The notes beneath the pieces were generated by a model. It was not told where the DNA came from. It saw only the letters and a list, made by a program, of their open reading frames with translations, and made no database searches. A stretch of 43,595 bases of DNA. It comes from Chloroflexi bacterium CFX6 (GTDB lineage Bacteria > Chloroflexota > Anaerolineae > Anaerolineales > Villigracilaceae). The stretch spans positions 1-43,595 of the forward strand of contig SZPG01000023.1 in assembly GCA_030263595.1 (NCBI GenBank), written 5' to 3'. This document shows, piece by piece, positions 31,838-39,945 of this stretch (its first letter is position 1; every line of letters starts with the position of its first letter). The translations under genes and the position numbers were made by a program.

Positions 31838-33757
31838 CTATTGGATCGTCGTCGGATCAACCCGCTCCGCCCGGAAGAAACCCAATCCCTTTGCCAGCAG
31901 GCTGGGATGCCACGTCCCGCACACGTTCACGACCTCGCCGGGGGCTGGGGTCGCAGACAGGGGCAGGATCAACCACCCCGATTGCCCGGTCCGCAAATCC
32001 ACGAAGGCCGACAAGCGCGATCGGGGCGGGATTTGCGACAGATCAGCCAGCAAGTCCGCGCGATGAAAACTCCCAATCCTTTGCAGAAAATCCGAATAGC
32101 GCAAGAAGGGCGATCCCGCGGCGACGGTTTGATCGTCGCCGACGATCACGATATACCCTCCGCGATTGATCCTCGTTATAACCGGAACCTGATCGGGGTC
32201 GCAGCGTGAAGCGGAATAGCCCTGTCTCTGGGTGAACGCGGAGAAAAGAGGGAGGCTTGCAAGCACGAGCGATAACAATCCATACGCCAAAAGAGCGCGT
32301 AGATTGCGGGACGCAGGCGGTATATCCCCGGCATGAACTTCCGATGAGAGCGAGGATAGACCCAGCGAAGGCAGGCACAACAGAAAGGGTATGGATACCG
32401 CATGGATACGCATCATCCCGGCGTCGCGCGCGGGGAAGAAGGATAGTCCCAGGAGAGTCGCGACCCCGCTCCAAAACAACAAGGAATGTATCGAATGGGA
32501 ACTCCTCCGCCAAAGAGACCACATCCCCCGGATCGCCAGGGAATACATCAGCAGGCGCGTCAAGACGTACGCCCATTTCAAGGACTCCGCTTCCGGCGAT
32601 CCTCGCGAGGCGGTTTCCCCTCCCGACAAAAAACCGAACAACGAAGCCGGCCCCGTCGTGAAATACCCCAGATAGGAACCGATCCAGCCGCGCAGCCCGG
32701 ACATTGGATCGGCTTGGACGGCGCGGGAGACTTCGCGAAGCGCGATCCATTCCGCCTGCGGGGAGGGCAGGGTCAGGGCGTCTGGGTGATCGGTTGCGAA
32801 TTGCTCCCAACCGCGATTGCCGGTAACGACACCATACAGACTGTAGGCGTAATTCGAAAAAGCGAGGCTCCCCTTTTCCGCCAGTATGAAATTGCCCAGG
32901 AAGGTCAATACGAAACCCAGCGAGACAGCCGCCAGTCCCAGGCACAGGCTTGCAATTCGTTTTCGCGGGAAAACAGGAACGTTTCTTGTGATCCAGATCA
33001 GGGCAAAGATCAGGATGAGAAAAGCGCCCGGACGGGCGGCAACGCCCAAACCGAGGAACAGCAACCCGGAGAGTCCATCCGCGGCGTTTTTTTCGGCCGC
33101 CGCGCGGAGCAGAAAGCTCAGCGAAAGGCAACCCAACGCAAGACCGAGTTGTTCGCCGTTCGGCAAGCCGATAAAACGACGGTAAAAAAGCAACAGCCCG
33201 GCGACCAACAACGCCGCAGCGGCCGGACCCGCCAGGCGCGCAACGGAATTTCCCAGCGTTGCGATACAAAGAGAAACGACGACCGCGAGGATAATGAGCG
33301 CCAATTGAAGGTTGCCGTCCATCAACCGGAGCAAAATTCCCAACAACAGGGTCGGCAATGGATGGCGTGCGCTGAAAATGGAAACGGGAAAACCTTCGAG
33401 CAGGCGCAGGGCGTCGGCATGATATTGCGACGCGTCGCTGAAATACAAATAACCGCCCAGGACCTGCAATTCATTGGCGGCATTCGCCCACAGACCGGAC
33501 AGACTCAACGCGCAAAAAAGCAAAACCAGTATGCCAGCCATCCATGTCCGGCCGGAACGATAGGCAAGATATAACAACAATCCCAGCGCAAACAACCAAA
33601 AGCCAAATCCATAACGCGTCGAGGTTCCAATCCAACCGGGAATCGGCAGGAAGACGATCGCCGCGAACAACGCGAACGCCGCAAGGATGCCGCCCAGTGC
33701 GGGAAGATAAGACTTCCCTGCTGACGTGACGCGGGTTTCTCGTATCGCAACATTCAT
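31838..33757 (-). CDS. Multi-pass membrane protein, GT-C/PMT-like, in the radical SAM cluster
   Basis: A 639-residue protein with about a dozen hydrophobic segments. A loop after the second or third segment (YFSDASQYHADALRLLEGFP, then FSARHPLPTLLLGILLRL) resembles the acidic loop of ArnT/PMT-like GT39 glycosyltransferases. A ~110-residue soluble C-terminus ends near STIQ-like residues (ERVDPTTIQ). Being inside a maturation cluster, it might glycosylate or otherwise handle the exported product; that is inference. ATG 33757 (GAGG upstream) lies inside a dispersed palindrome. An in-frame TTG at 33835 overlapping the upstream stop (TTGA) would add 26 residues and is the alternative start. Confidence 0.7.
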   Translation of the reverse strand: MNVAIRETRVTSAGKSYLPALGGILAAFALFAAIVFLPIPGWIGTSTRYGFGFWLFALGLLLYLAYRSGRTWMAGILVLLFCALSLSGLWANAANELQVLGGYLYFSDASQYHADALRLLEGFPVSIFSARHPLPTLLLGILLRLMDGNLQLALIILAVVVSLCIATLGNSVARLAGPAAAALLVAGLLLFYRRFIGLPNGEQLGLALGCLSLSFLLRAAAEKNAADGLSGLLFLGLGVAARPGAFLILIFALIWITRNVPVFPRKRIASLCLGLAAVSLGFVLTFLGNFILAEKGSLAFSNYAYSLYGVVTGNRGWEQFATDHPDALTLPSPQAEWIALREVSRAVQADPMSGLRGWIGSYLGYFTTGPASLFGFLSGGETASRGSPEAESLKWAYVLTRLLMYSLAIRGMWSLWRRSSHSIHSLLFWSGVATLLGLSFFPARDAGMMRIHAVSIPFLLCLPSLGLSSLSSEVHAGDIPPASRNLRALLAYGLLSLVLASLPLFSAFTQRQGYSASRCDPDQVPVITRINRGGYIVIVGDDQTVAAGSPFLRYSDFLQRIGSFHRADLLADLSQIPPRSRLSAFVDLRTGQSGWLILPLSATPAPGEVVNVCGTWHPSLLAKGLGFFRAERVDPTTIQ

Positions 33758-33762
33758 GTTGC
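33744..33762. repeat. GCAACAT..ATGTTGC palindrome at a start codon
   Basis: GCAACATTCATGTTGC (33747-33762), preceded by GTATC-like bases, is a variant of the palindromes at 12143-12189. Its centre supplies the ATG of the membrane-protein gene on the minus strand. Confidence 0.65.
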
Positions 33763-33831
33763 CTCGCAAGAGCGTGCCGCCTTGAAATCCATCAACGCTG
33801 CGCAGGATGGCTTTACCGTTTGCACGATGTT

Positions 33832-35178
33832 TCAATCCTGGGCGACGAACGTCCCGGCAATCGGGCTGGGGACGCGGGCAAGTTCACCGCCCAATTCGAT
33901 CAAACGACGGGAGAAGATGCGTTTGAGCATCTGGCAAAGTACATCCGATGAGCGTTCGTCCTTCAACAAACAGGCATTGGGACAGTTATACGCGCAGTGA
34001 TACCCAAGAAAGCACGCCTCGCACTCCCTCGGACGGGAAAAAGCCGCGCGCAGAGCATTCACGCGCTCATCGTCCAGGCGGAGGTCTCCGTTGAAGAGAC
34101 CGATTGCCGTGCCGCGTTCGCAAGTTCCCGCCGCGGAGACATCCTTGAAACAGGCGGACGCGACGCCTTCGGGAACCAATTGCAGCACCTGGCGGAAGAC
34201 GTTGCAATAAGGACCGTGTATTTCCGACGGACGCGCGCCGGAGACCTGCCAGACCGCCCCGTATCGCTGCGCTTCTGCGCGCGCCTCGAAAAAGGATTCG
34301 ATCAAACCATCCAGATTTTCGTTCCGTATCAACATGGACGAATCCGCGCGCCCGCCGAGATACACCGGCTCGACGCCGACGACGCGCGGAAAAACGTTCT
34401 CGCAAAGGTATCGGCAGATCTCCGCCTGGCGGAGCGCGTTGGCGCCGGTCAAAGTTACGCGCACGTGAAGCGGAACGCCGTTCTCGCGCAGAATACGCGC
34501 CGTCCGAAGGATGATGGAAGTCGCGTCCCCGCCCGAACCCCGAAACGGACGCTGAACGGATTGGAGATCGGGGGGGCCGTCCATGGAAATGCCCGCAAGA
34601 TCAACCGAACGAGCCAGCCAATGGGCGCGTTCTTCGGTCATCACGCCGTTGGTGGCGATGTAACGAAACAGGGGGATACCATACGCGTCCGCCGCCTTGC
34701 GCAGTTCCGGCTGGAGCGCTTCGATCAATCGCCAGGAGAGGACCGGCTCCCCTCCACCATGGAAGACCACCGTCAGCGGCAAATTCTTCTCCGCGCAATT
34801 CTTCGCCGCCAGGTTGACGCCCGCGCGAACGGCATCCATGGACAGTTCGGAAAAGTCCATCCGGTCGGGCAGATCTGAAAAGCAATATTGGCAGGCTAAC
34901 TGACAGCGCCGGTTCAAATACAAATGCAGGCTTTGGGGCTGGTAGGGACGCTCGAGGAGATCGTTCCATTCCCGTTTTGCGCGCGACGAAAAGGCGAGCA
35001 GGGTATCCACTTCGGGTACGTTGGGCTCGGCATGGGAGTCAACAATACGTTCTTCGACCAGCGGGACAAGGTCCGGGGCGGCGCGCAGGAGATAGCCCGG
35101 GGCGTAGTACAAGTTGAAATCGTCGCCTCGCAGGCGAAAGAGAGGTCCCGAAGCGCATGGCAGGGGGAAGAAGTCCAC
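33832..35178 (-). CDS. Radical SAM/SPASM enzyme (second in cluster)
   Basis: A 448-residue enzyme with an N-terminal ~80-residue region (DDFNLYYAPGYLLRAAPDLV) matching the sister proteins. CQLACQYC is at Cys92, Cys96 and Cys99; TVVFHGGGEPVLSW is the GGE motif; ATNGVM and GISMDGPP follow as in anaerobic sulfatase-maturase-like enzymes. SPASM cysteines include PYCNVFRQV, VASACFKDV, CERGTA, CEACFLGYHCAYNCPNAC and VLCQML. Start appears to be GTG 35178, 4 bases after the upstream stop, with no good ribosome binding site, so it probably relies on coupling. Likely peptide or protein-modifying. Confidence 0.92.
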   Translation of the reverse strand: MDFFPLPCASGPLFRLRGDDFNLYYAPGYLLRAAPDLVPLVEERIVDSHAEPNVPEVDTLLAFSSRAKREWNDLLERPYQPQSLHLYLNRRCQLACQYCFSDLPDRMDFSELSMDAVRAGVNLAAKNCAEKNLPLTVVFHGGGEPVLSWRLIEALQPELRKAADAYGIPLFRYIATNGVMTEERAHWLARSVDLAGISMDGPPDLQSVQRPFRGSGGDATSIILRTARILRENGVPLHVRVTLTGANALRQAEICRYLCENVFPRVVGVEPVYLGGRADSSMLIRNENLDGLIESFFEARAEAQRYGAVWQVSGARPSEIHGPYCNVFRQVLQLVPEGVASACFKDVSAAGTCERGTAIGLFNGDLRLDDERVNALRAAFSRPRECEACFLGYHCAYNCPNACLLKDERSSDVLCQMLKRIFSRRLIELGGELARVPSPIAGTFVAQD

Positions 35179-35182
35179 CGCG

Positions 35183-35659
35183 TCACCCGAGGAGAGGATT
35201 ATTGGCCGGCAGACATACGCCGGCGCGCACGAGCGTCAGGAACATCCCGCGCGTCAAGGCAAAGGCGCGTTCGAACGGCAAACCCATCTCCGCCGCGACC
35301 GCCTGGGCGATCTCCTTCAGGTTGTTCTGTCCGTTCACTTGATTGAAACAAAACGTGGTCAGGCGATCCATCCTGAACAAAAAGTTCGCCGACGACCAAT
35401 GTGCCAATCTTCCCCAAACTTCCCCGCCGCGTATTTCGATCTCGCATCCGGGCAGGAGGCGCGGAATGAAATCCATCAGCCGGTTGTCTTCCATGATCCC
35501 GAGGGTGGGAATTTTGACGGCGTTGGCGCCTTCCGCTCGACCCGCGCGTAATTTGAGTTCGGCGGCAATAGTCGTGAAGAAACTTCTGCGGCTCATTCCG
35601 GCGAAAAGTTCGCGCCGCGGGAAGGTCTCCAACGGATGGATCGGGAACTCCTTATCCAT
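35183..35659 (-). CDS. PqqD-like protein with N-terminal extension
   Basis: A 158-residue protein. Residues ~72-155 match the PqqD-like winged-helix peptide-recognition pattern (FCFNQVNGQNNLKEIAQAVA, then AFALTRGMFLTLVRAGV). PqqD domains bind precursor peptides and hand them to radical SAM enzymes. The first ~45 residues contain FPRRELF and SRRSFF, which look like twin-arginine motifs, but no hydrophobic segment follows, so I do not call a signal peptide. Its start overlaps the end of the first radical SAM/SPASM gene by 8 bases. Confidence 0.75.
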   Translation of the reverse strand: MDKEFPIHPLETFPRRELFAGMSRRSFFTTIAAELKLRAGRAEGANAVKIPTLGIMEDNRLMDFIPRLLPGCEIEIRGGEVWGRLAHWSSANFLFRMDRLTTFCFNQVNGQNNLKEIAQAVAAEMGLPFERAFALTRGMFLTLVRAGVCLPANNPLLG

Positions 35660-36995
35660 ATTTTTCGTCCATGCGCGCCGCCCCCTGCCAGACGCCGCCC
35701 TGCCGTTCGATAAGCCCGAGGATCATGTGCAGGGAAATCTCCCGGTTGAGGTCGCAGCGCCGGGTCTTGGCAAGATGCGCCTGCTCCCCGATCCCAAAGG
35801 CGCGGGTGAAGCAATCCCCGGCGCAATTCCATCGGCAAAAACAGGACCGGCACGACTCCAAACGCTGAGCCAACAGGTCGTGCAGGCGTTTGCGTTTGAC
35901 CGGGTCAATCTCGACCTTTCCATCCTGAATGCAGCCAAATGTGGCGATGCCCGCCAGTGGATGGCGATCGCTGGCGATCTCATAGCAGGCGACGATCTCG
36001 TCGTCGGGATTGACGACCAGGGCATGATAGGGAGCCGAACAGAAAGCGCGGGTCACAACGTTTGGGCGCGCCCCGGAGTAATAAAGACTCGCCTGACGAT
36101 CCAACGCAAGGTTGTAAGCGTCAATGAACGCCTCGACGAAGGATCGCTCCTCGTCCCGCCCCGGCTGGCGATGCTCGCCGCGCTGGTCGTTGAATGCGGG
36201 TTCGACCTGCATGGTCCGACATGCCGTGTTCTCCAGGATGAAGCGAACGTCGTCCGCCAATTTCTCCCAGGGCGCGCAGGCTGTCATGCGAATGCCGTAC
36301 GCGATCTTCCGTTCATCGAGTGTGCGCAAATTACGCATCACAACGGGCGAGGACGGATTGCCGTTCGCCATCGGACGCTGGCGATCCTGCGTGAAGGACG
36401 AACCGTCCATCGAAACGCTGATGACGTCCATGTGTTCCGCCAGCCATCCGCATTGCGACTCGGACCAGACCGCATTGCTCGTGACGCTGATCTTCGAAGG
36501 CAGGGGTTTGCCGCGCGCGTATTCCGTCAATTCCTTCAGCGTCTTCCATTCGATGGTGGGTTCGCCGCCCCCGTGGAAATCCACCTGAAAGCGCGGCTGG
36601 TTCATCCGTTCCGCCTGCCCGCAAACGTAATCAATCGCCGTTTTACCGGTCGAGACTTTCAATTGTCTTGGAGCAAACTCCCCGGCCGCGGCATAACAAT
36701 ACACACAACGCAATTGGCATCGGTTGGTCAGCAGGAGCACCGCAGTGGATGGAGGCGGATTTTCCAGCGGGACATCCGGATCCGGTTCCAGGAATCCGAC
36801 CCGCGAGAGGAACGCAACGCTTCCATCCCGACCTTGAGCCTGCGCGGCAAACCGGGCGGGATCCCGGCCGACGCGCCGCGCCAGTTCCACCATGGCTGCA
36901 TTTCCCACAAACCCCAGCCGAACGAGAGGACGATAGATCAGGAAGGCGTCGTCCTCCTGTCCTTCCAGGTTCAATGGGATGATCTCCAATTCCAT
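35652..36995 (-). CDS. Radical SAM/SPASM enzyme (first in cluster)
   Basis: A 447-residue enzyme, paralogous to the other two. N-terminal ~75 residues: DDAFLIYRPLVRLGFVGNAA. CQLRCVYC is at Cys93, Cys97 and Cys100; FQVDFHGGGEPTIEWKTL is the GGE motif; VTSNAVWS and ISVSMDGSSF follow. The SPASM part has AFCSAPYHAL, EIVACYEIAS, and the dense SCRSCFCRWNCAGDC plus RRCDLNREI. It lies directly downstream (7 bases) of the Cys-rich Tat protein gene, the most suggestive enzyme-substrate pairing in the cluster. Confidence 0.93.
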   Translation of the reverse strand: MELEIIPLNLEGQEDDAFLIYRPLVRLGFVGNAAMVELARRVGRDPARFAAQAQGRDGSVAFLSRVGFLEPDPDVPLENPPPSTAVLLLTNRCQLRCVYCYAAAGEFAPRQLKVSTGKTAIDYVCGQAERMNQPRFQVDFHGGGEPTIEWKTLKELTEYARGKPLPSKISVTSNAVWSESQCGWLAEHMDVISVSMDGSSFTQDRQRPMANGNPSSPVVMRNLRTLDERKIAYGIRMTACAPWEKLADDVRFILENTACRTMQVEPAFNDQRGEHRQPGRDEERSFVEAFIDAYNLALDRQASLYYSGARPNVVTRAFCSAPYHALVVNPDDEIVACYEIASDRHPLAGIATFGCIQDGKVEIDPVKRKRLHDLLAQRLESCRSCFCRWNCAGDCFTRAFGIGEQAHLAKTRRCDLNREISLHMILGLIERQGGVWQGAARMDEKYG

Positions 36996-37002
36996 GCGGT
37001 TG

Positions 37003-37821
37003 TCAGTTCGGATACCAGTAGGTCACCAGGTCGCAGGTGCAGATGGTGCCGGGGCTGTAACTGTCGCAACTGCACGGCGCGACGTAACCGACGCAACTGC
37101 AAAGCGAGACGCAATTGCACGTGCAAACGGCTCCCGCAGGGATCTGCGCGCCGCAAGGCAGGGTGAACGTGTATGTGTTGCCGTAAAGATCGGTGTATTT
37201 GTAGGTGATGCCTTGATCGCCGGAGGGTTTCTTGTTCGGCAGGGGCGTGGGCGTCGGCGGCGCCTGCACCACCGGAACGTCGTCCAGCGAACCCGTCAGG
37301 AGTTCCAACAGATCCGCCCGAATCCAGCCCACCACGTCCTCCCCTTTTTTCGCGATGGGGGCATCCTTCAAGGATGGCAGGTCTGCGAGTTTCACCTTGA
37401 CCTGAAACCAGCTCGCATCCGCCAGTTTCCCGACGATCGTAACGACGACATTGATCGCCAGCGCGCCGATCATCATCGTCTCGGTGCTTGGACCCAGCCG
37501 CAGGCGCGCTCCCTGAGTGCGGATGGAGGCGGTCACCGGCACCTTTGTGGGAGTCGGCGTCTTGCTGGGCGTGCGCGTGGAGGTGGGCGTGCGGGTGGGA
37601 GTGCGCGTCGGCGCGGGCGTTTCTGTTTCCGTGGGCGTGGGAGGCTTGGCAAAGGGACCTCCATCCGACGATTGCCCAACGCACCCCGAAAGCGAAGCCG
37701 CCGCAATGGAGCCGGTGACTTTCAGGAAGGTTCTTCGCGAAACTCGAAAACTCCTTCCGTTCCTTTTCAGGTCGAAGACCTCAGGCGATTGGCTGGTTTC
37801 CTTGTCCTTCTCGATGCTCAT
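37003..37821 (-). CDS. Tat-exported lipoprotein with SH3-like domain and ten-cysteine C-terminal tail
   Basis: A 272-residue protein; likely substrate of the surrounding enzymes (inference). VSRRTFLKVTGSIAAASLSG is a twin-arginine signal with hydrophobic core, and the following Cys fits a lipobox (ASLSGC). Residues ~60-95 are a Thr/Pro linker (PTRTPTSTRTPSKTPTPTK). Residues ~97-172 look like a bacterial SH3 domain (ARLRLGPSTETMMIGAL; GWIRADLLELL). After a second Pro-rich linker, the tail has cysteines at 223, 233, 235, 237, 241, 243, 250, 252, 261 and 263 (VCTCNCVSLCSC, PCSCDSY, ICTCDLV) and ends YWYPN. Tat carries folded proteins, consistent with modification before export. AAGGAG precedes ATG 37821. 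Confidence 0.85.
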   Translation of the reverse strand: MSIEKDKETSQSPEVFDLKRNGRSFRVSRRTFLKVTGSIAAASLSGCVGQSSDGGPFAKPPTPTETETPAPTRTPTRTPTSTRTPSKTPTPTKVPVTASIRTQGARLRLGPSTETMMIGALAINVVVTIVGKLADASWFQVKVKLADLPSLKDAPIAKKGEDVVGWIRADLLELLTGSLDDVPVVQAPPTPTPLPNKKPSGDQGITYKYTDLYGNTYTFTLPCGAQIPAGAVCTCNCVSLCSCVGYVAPCSCDSYSPGTICTCDLVTYWYPN

Positions 37822-37849
37822 GGGATATTCTCCTTCTCTGATTTGGGGT

Positions 37850-38851
37850 TTACAAATTCAGGAACGCCGCCGCTTCCGCGGCGCTCAACGTGTGAGTTAC
37901 CGGCGTAGCGCGCAACCGCCTCAATGCCACAGCCAGGCATCCGCCCGAACATCCGCCCACTGCCCTCACTTCACACGAACTGCACTCTGGATATACTCCC
38001 GCCACCCGCAGGATTGATAACGTCGAATCGAATTCACTTTGCAACCCCTCCAGGCTGCGATCCAGACCCTGCGGTATCCGCAATCGTTCCGCCAGCGCAA
38101 AGCACGGGAACGCGGCAGCCTGCGGGGTGATATCCCAGACGGGGCTGCAATGCCATGCGACCGACGCGCCGCTTTCCCGCAACGTCTCGATTTCGTCGTT
38201 CGTAAACATGCAACGGACGAAGCCGCAATCGAATTCCACGCGAATCCCGCGCCTGCCCGCCTCCGAAGCCAGCGCGAGAACGCGTTGCGCGACCCGGCGG
38301 TAGTGTTTCGGGCGTATGAATTTGTTGCCGCCGCCCGAAGGCTGCGCCATGGCAATTCGCAGGCAGCGCTGGCAGCCCGTTTGATCGATCAGATCGAGCA
38401 GTCGCGCCAGGTCGGGGTGATCCATGCGGGAGATCGTGTATCCCGGGCAGGCGCGCTGTCCAAGTTTGGCAAGCGCAAATTCCTGTCGGCGCCGCGCTGC
38501 GGGCGAAGCATCCCCCGATGCCAGGTTGACAAGCGCCGTACACTCGGCTGGCGGGATTTTCATCAACGCGAGCATGGCGGGCTTGGGGATCAACCCGTTT
38601 GTAAAAACCAGTATCTTCTTGCCGCGCGATCGCGCGTATTCCAGAAACCCGGAAAATTCAGGGTGAAGGGTTGGCTCGCCGCCCAACAACCGGGCTTGAT
38701 CCAACCCAGCCCGGTCGAGGAGATCAATGTACGCCTGGAATACGCCGAAGGAAGCGTTCGAACAGGCGGTCGGCGTTTCCGATATCACGTCAACGGCAAA
38801 ACAGAAATCGCATTTTATGTTGCAGCGACTTGTCAACATCAGGTTCGGCAT
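37850..38851 (-). CDS. Compact radical SAM enzyme
   Basis: A 333-residue protein that begins almost at the cluster motif: MPNLMLTSRCNIKCDFCF, with Cys10, Cys14 and Cys17. RLLGGEPTLHPEF is the GGE motif and ILVFTNGLIPKPA the next strand. The C-terminus carries YPECSSCEVRAVGGCSGGC, a short SPASM-like cysteine cluster. It lacks the ~80-residue N-terminal region of the three larger sister enzymes, so it is a different subfamily. It starts 3 bases after the first PqqD-like gene and may depend on it for peptide binding. Confidence 0.9.
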   Translation of the reverse strand: MPNLMLTSRCNIKCDFCFAVDVISETPTACSNASFGVFQAYIDLLDRAGLDQARLLGGEPTLHPEFSGFLEYARSRGKKILVFTNGLIPKPAMLALMKIPPAECTALVNLASGDASPAARRRQEFALAKLGQRACPGYTISRMDHPDLARLLDLIDQTGCQRCLRIAMAQPSGGGNKFIRPKHYRRVAQRVLALASEAGRRGIRVEFDCGFVRCMFTNDEIETLRESGASVAWHCSPVWDITPQAAAFPCFALAERLRIPQGLDRSLEGLQSEFDSTLSILRVAGVYPECSSCEVRAVGGCSGGCLAVALRRLRATPVTHTLSAAEAAAFLNL

Positions 38852-38854
38852 GGA

Positions 38855-39172
38855 TCAGCGCGTCTCCATCCAAATCCCCTCTTGAACCAGGTATCGAAAA
38901 AAACGGAATAGCGCTTGCTTTGCCGCGTCCTCCCCCTGGTCTGTCATCAAAGCGAGGCGTTTTACCATCAGGTCGAGCGGATGTCCAAGCGCGAGCCAGT
39001 CCCAGAGGTCCGCATCCAACCCAGCCACCAGCCAGTATTTCCGGCGACGGGCGTCGAAAATAAAAATGCCCGCGCGATCGCGCAACCAGGCAATATCTTC
39101 ATGGCTGGAAAATCTTATCGGGGCGACCGAGTCTCCCTCCCCGTGTGGATGTATGACCGGAGGCGACGTCAT
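38855..39172 (-). CDS. PqqD-like peptide-recognition protein
   Basis: A 105-residue protein. FIFDARRRKYWLVAGLDADL, then LMVKRLALM and ALFRFFRYLVQEGIWM, follow the PqqD layout: a short beta hairpin with a conserved aromatic, then a three-helix winged-helix body. PqqD-type domains present precursor peptides to radical SAM enzymes. AAGGAAGCC precedes the ATG. First gene of the cluster; a candidate promoter is 42 bases upstream. Confidence 0.75.
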   Translation of the reverse strand: MTSPPVIHPHGEGDSVAPIRFSSHEDIAWLRDRAGIFIFDARRRKYWLVAGLDADLWDWLALGHPLDLMVKRLALMTDQGEDAAKQALFRFFRYLVQEGIWMETR

Positions 39173-39213
39173 GGCTTCCTTGCAGGACGCAATGCCCTAC
39201 ATATTCCATTCCC

Positions 39214-39241
39214 ATCATAATCAAACGGGCTGCCGCGACAA
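39214..39241 (-). promoter_or_regulatory. Candidate promoter of the radical SAM cluster
   Basis: The minus strand reads TTGTCG (39241-39236), a 16-base spacer, then TATGAT (39219-39214). Transcription would start ~35 bases before the first ATG. The rest of 39242-39397 shows nothing. Confidence 0.5.
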
Positions 39242-39397
39242 GTGCCATATGTCACTTTAAGACATAAACCGCGCAGCAACGGCGCTTGGGGAGAGGGAAC
39301 AATTCAAGAATTGCACGACGTATCAAACGGGCCGCATCCAATTGGCGAGATCACCTTCTCAGCGGGCTATACGACCCTGGCATGTAAATCTCCTTAT

Positions 39398-39640
39398 CTA
39401 CCTGACATCTTCAAACCTGACGCCTCGCCCTTCCCGCAGGTTCTGGCGCGCGCGCTCGATCCGCGCCAGAAAACGAGGGTCGTGCTCAAGCCGATACTCG
39501 AACCAATCGTCTTCGGACGCGAATCCGACCAGCACACCGGCAGGTTTGCCATGCCGTGTAATAACAATCGCCTCCTTCTCTGCCAGGTGAAGGTATTTGG
39601 ACAATTCGTCCTTGATCTCATTCAACGCTACTGTCTTCAT
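39398..39640 (-). CDS. Phd/YefM-family antitoxin
   Basis: An 80-residue protein: MKTVALNEIKDELSKYLHLA, then EAIVITRHGKPAGVLVGF, the classic Phd/YefM DNA-binding half, and a charged helical tail (RIERARQNLREGRG) for toxin binding. It overlaps the toxin gene by 23 bases and is downstream of it, so the order is toxin first, the reverse of most Phd-type pairs. The first pair in this window (4.4-4.9 kb) has the usual order. Confidence 0.88.
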   Translation of the reverse strand: MKTVALNEIKDELSKYLHLAEKEAIVITRHGKPAGVLVGFASEDDWFEYRLEHDPRFLARIERARQNLREGRGVRFEDVR

Positions 39641-39929
39641 CAGGCGCTCCTAACTCGTCGAGCCATTGATCGGCATCATCCTTGTGGACAATCGCCAGGA
39701 TTTCAACAGCCTCTTCGGTGACATCGTAGAATATTCGCACATCTTCGACCCGCAAGCGATACTGCGGCTGACGCATCCCTCTGAGACGTTTGATTCGGCT
39801 CCTGGACGTTTTCGTCGGTTCGCGCCGCAAGTGATCTTCTATCGCATCCCGAACAACAGAACGGAGATTGGCTTTCAATCTATGCAGGTCTTCAATGGCT
39901 TCGGGCGCAAAGATGATCTCGTATTTCAT
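39618..39929 (-). CDS. RelE/ParE-family toxin
   Basis: A 103-residue protein: MKYEIIFAPEAIEDLHRLKA, then RSRIKRLRGMRQPQYRLRVE, DVRIFYDVTEEAVEILAIVH and a terminal acidic tail. This is the full RelE fold, with basic residues in the central strands that would contact mRNA on the ribosome. ATG 39929 begins the conserved core; no strong ribosome binding site is visible. Unlike the copy at 4.4 kb, this toxin is intact. Its 5' side abuts the point where the oppositely oriented RHS frame begins without a start codon. Confidence 0.85.
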   Translation of the reverse strand: MKYEIIFAPEAIEDLHRLKANLRSVVRDAIEDHLRREPTKTSRSRIKRLRGMRQPQYRLRVEDVRIFYDVTEEAVEILAIVHKDDADQWLDELGAPDEDSSVE

Positions 39930-39945
39930 TCTGGCTACATTATAG

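Noticed and set aside
35183..35659. Tat signal peptide in the 158-residue PqqD-like protein
   Set aside because: SRRSFF resembles a twin-arginine motif but is followed by TTIAAELKLRAGRAEG, with no hydrophobic core, and a PqqD-like protein should act in the cytoplasm.
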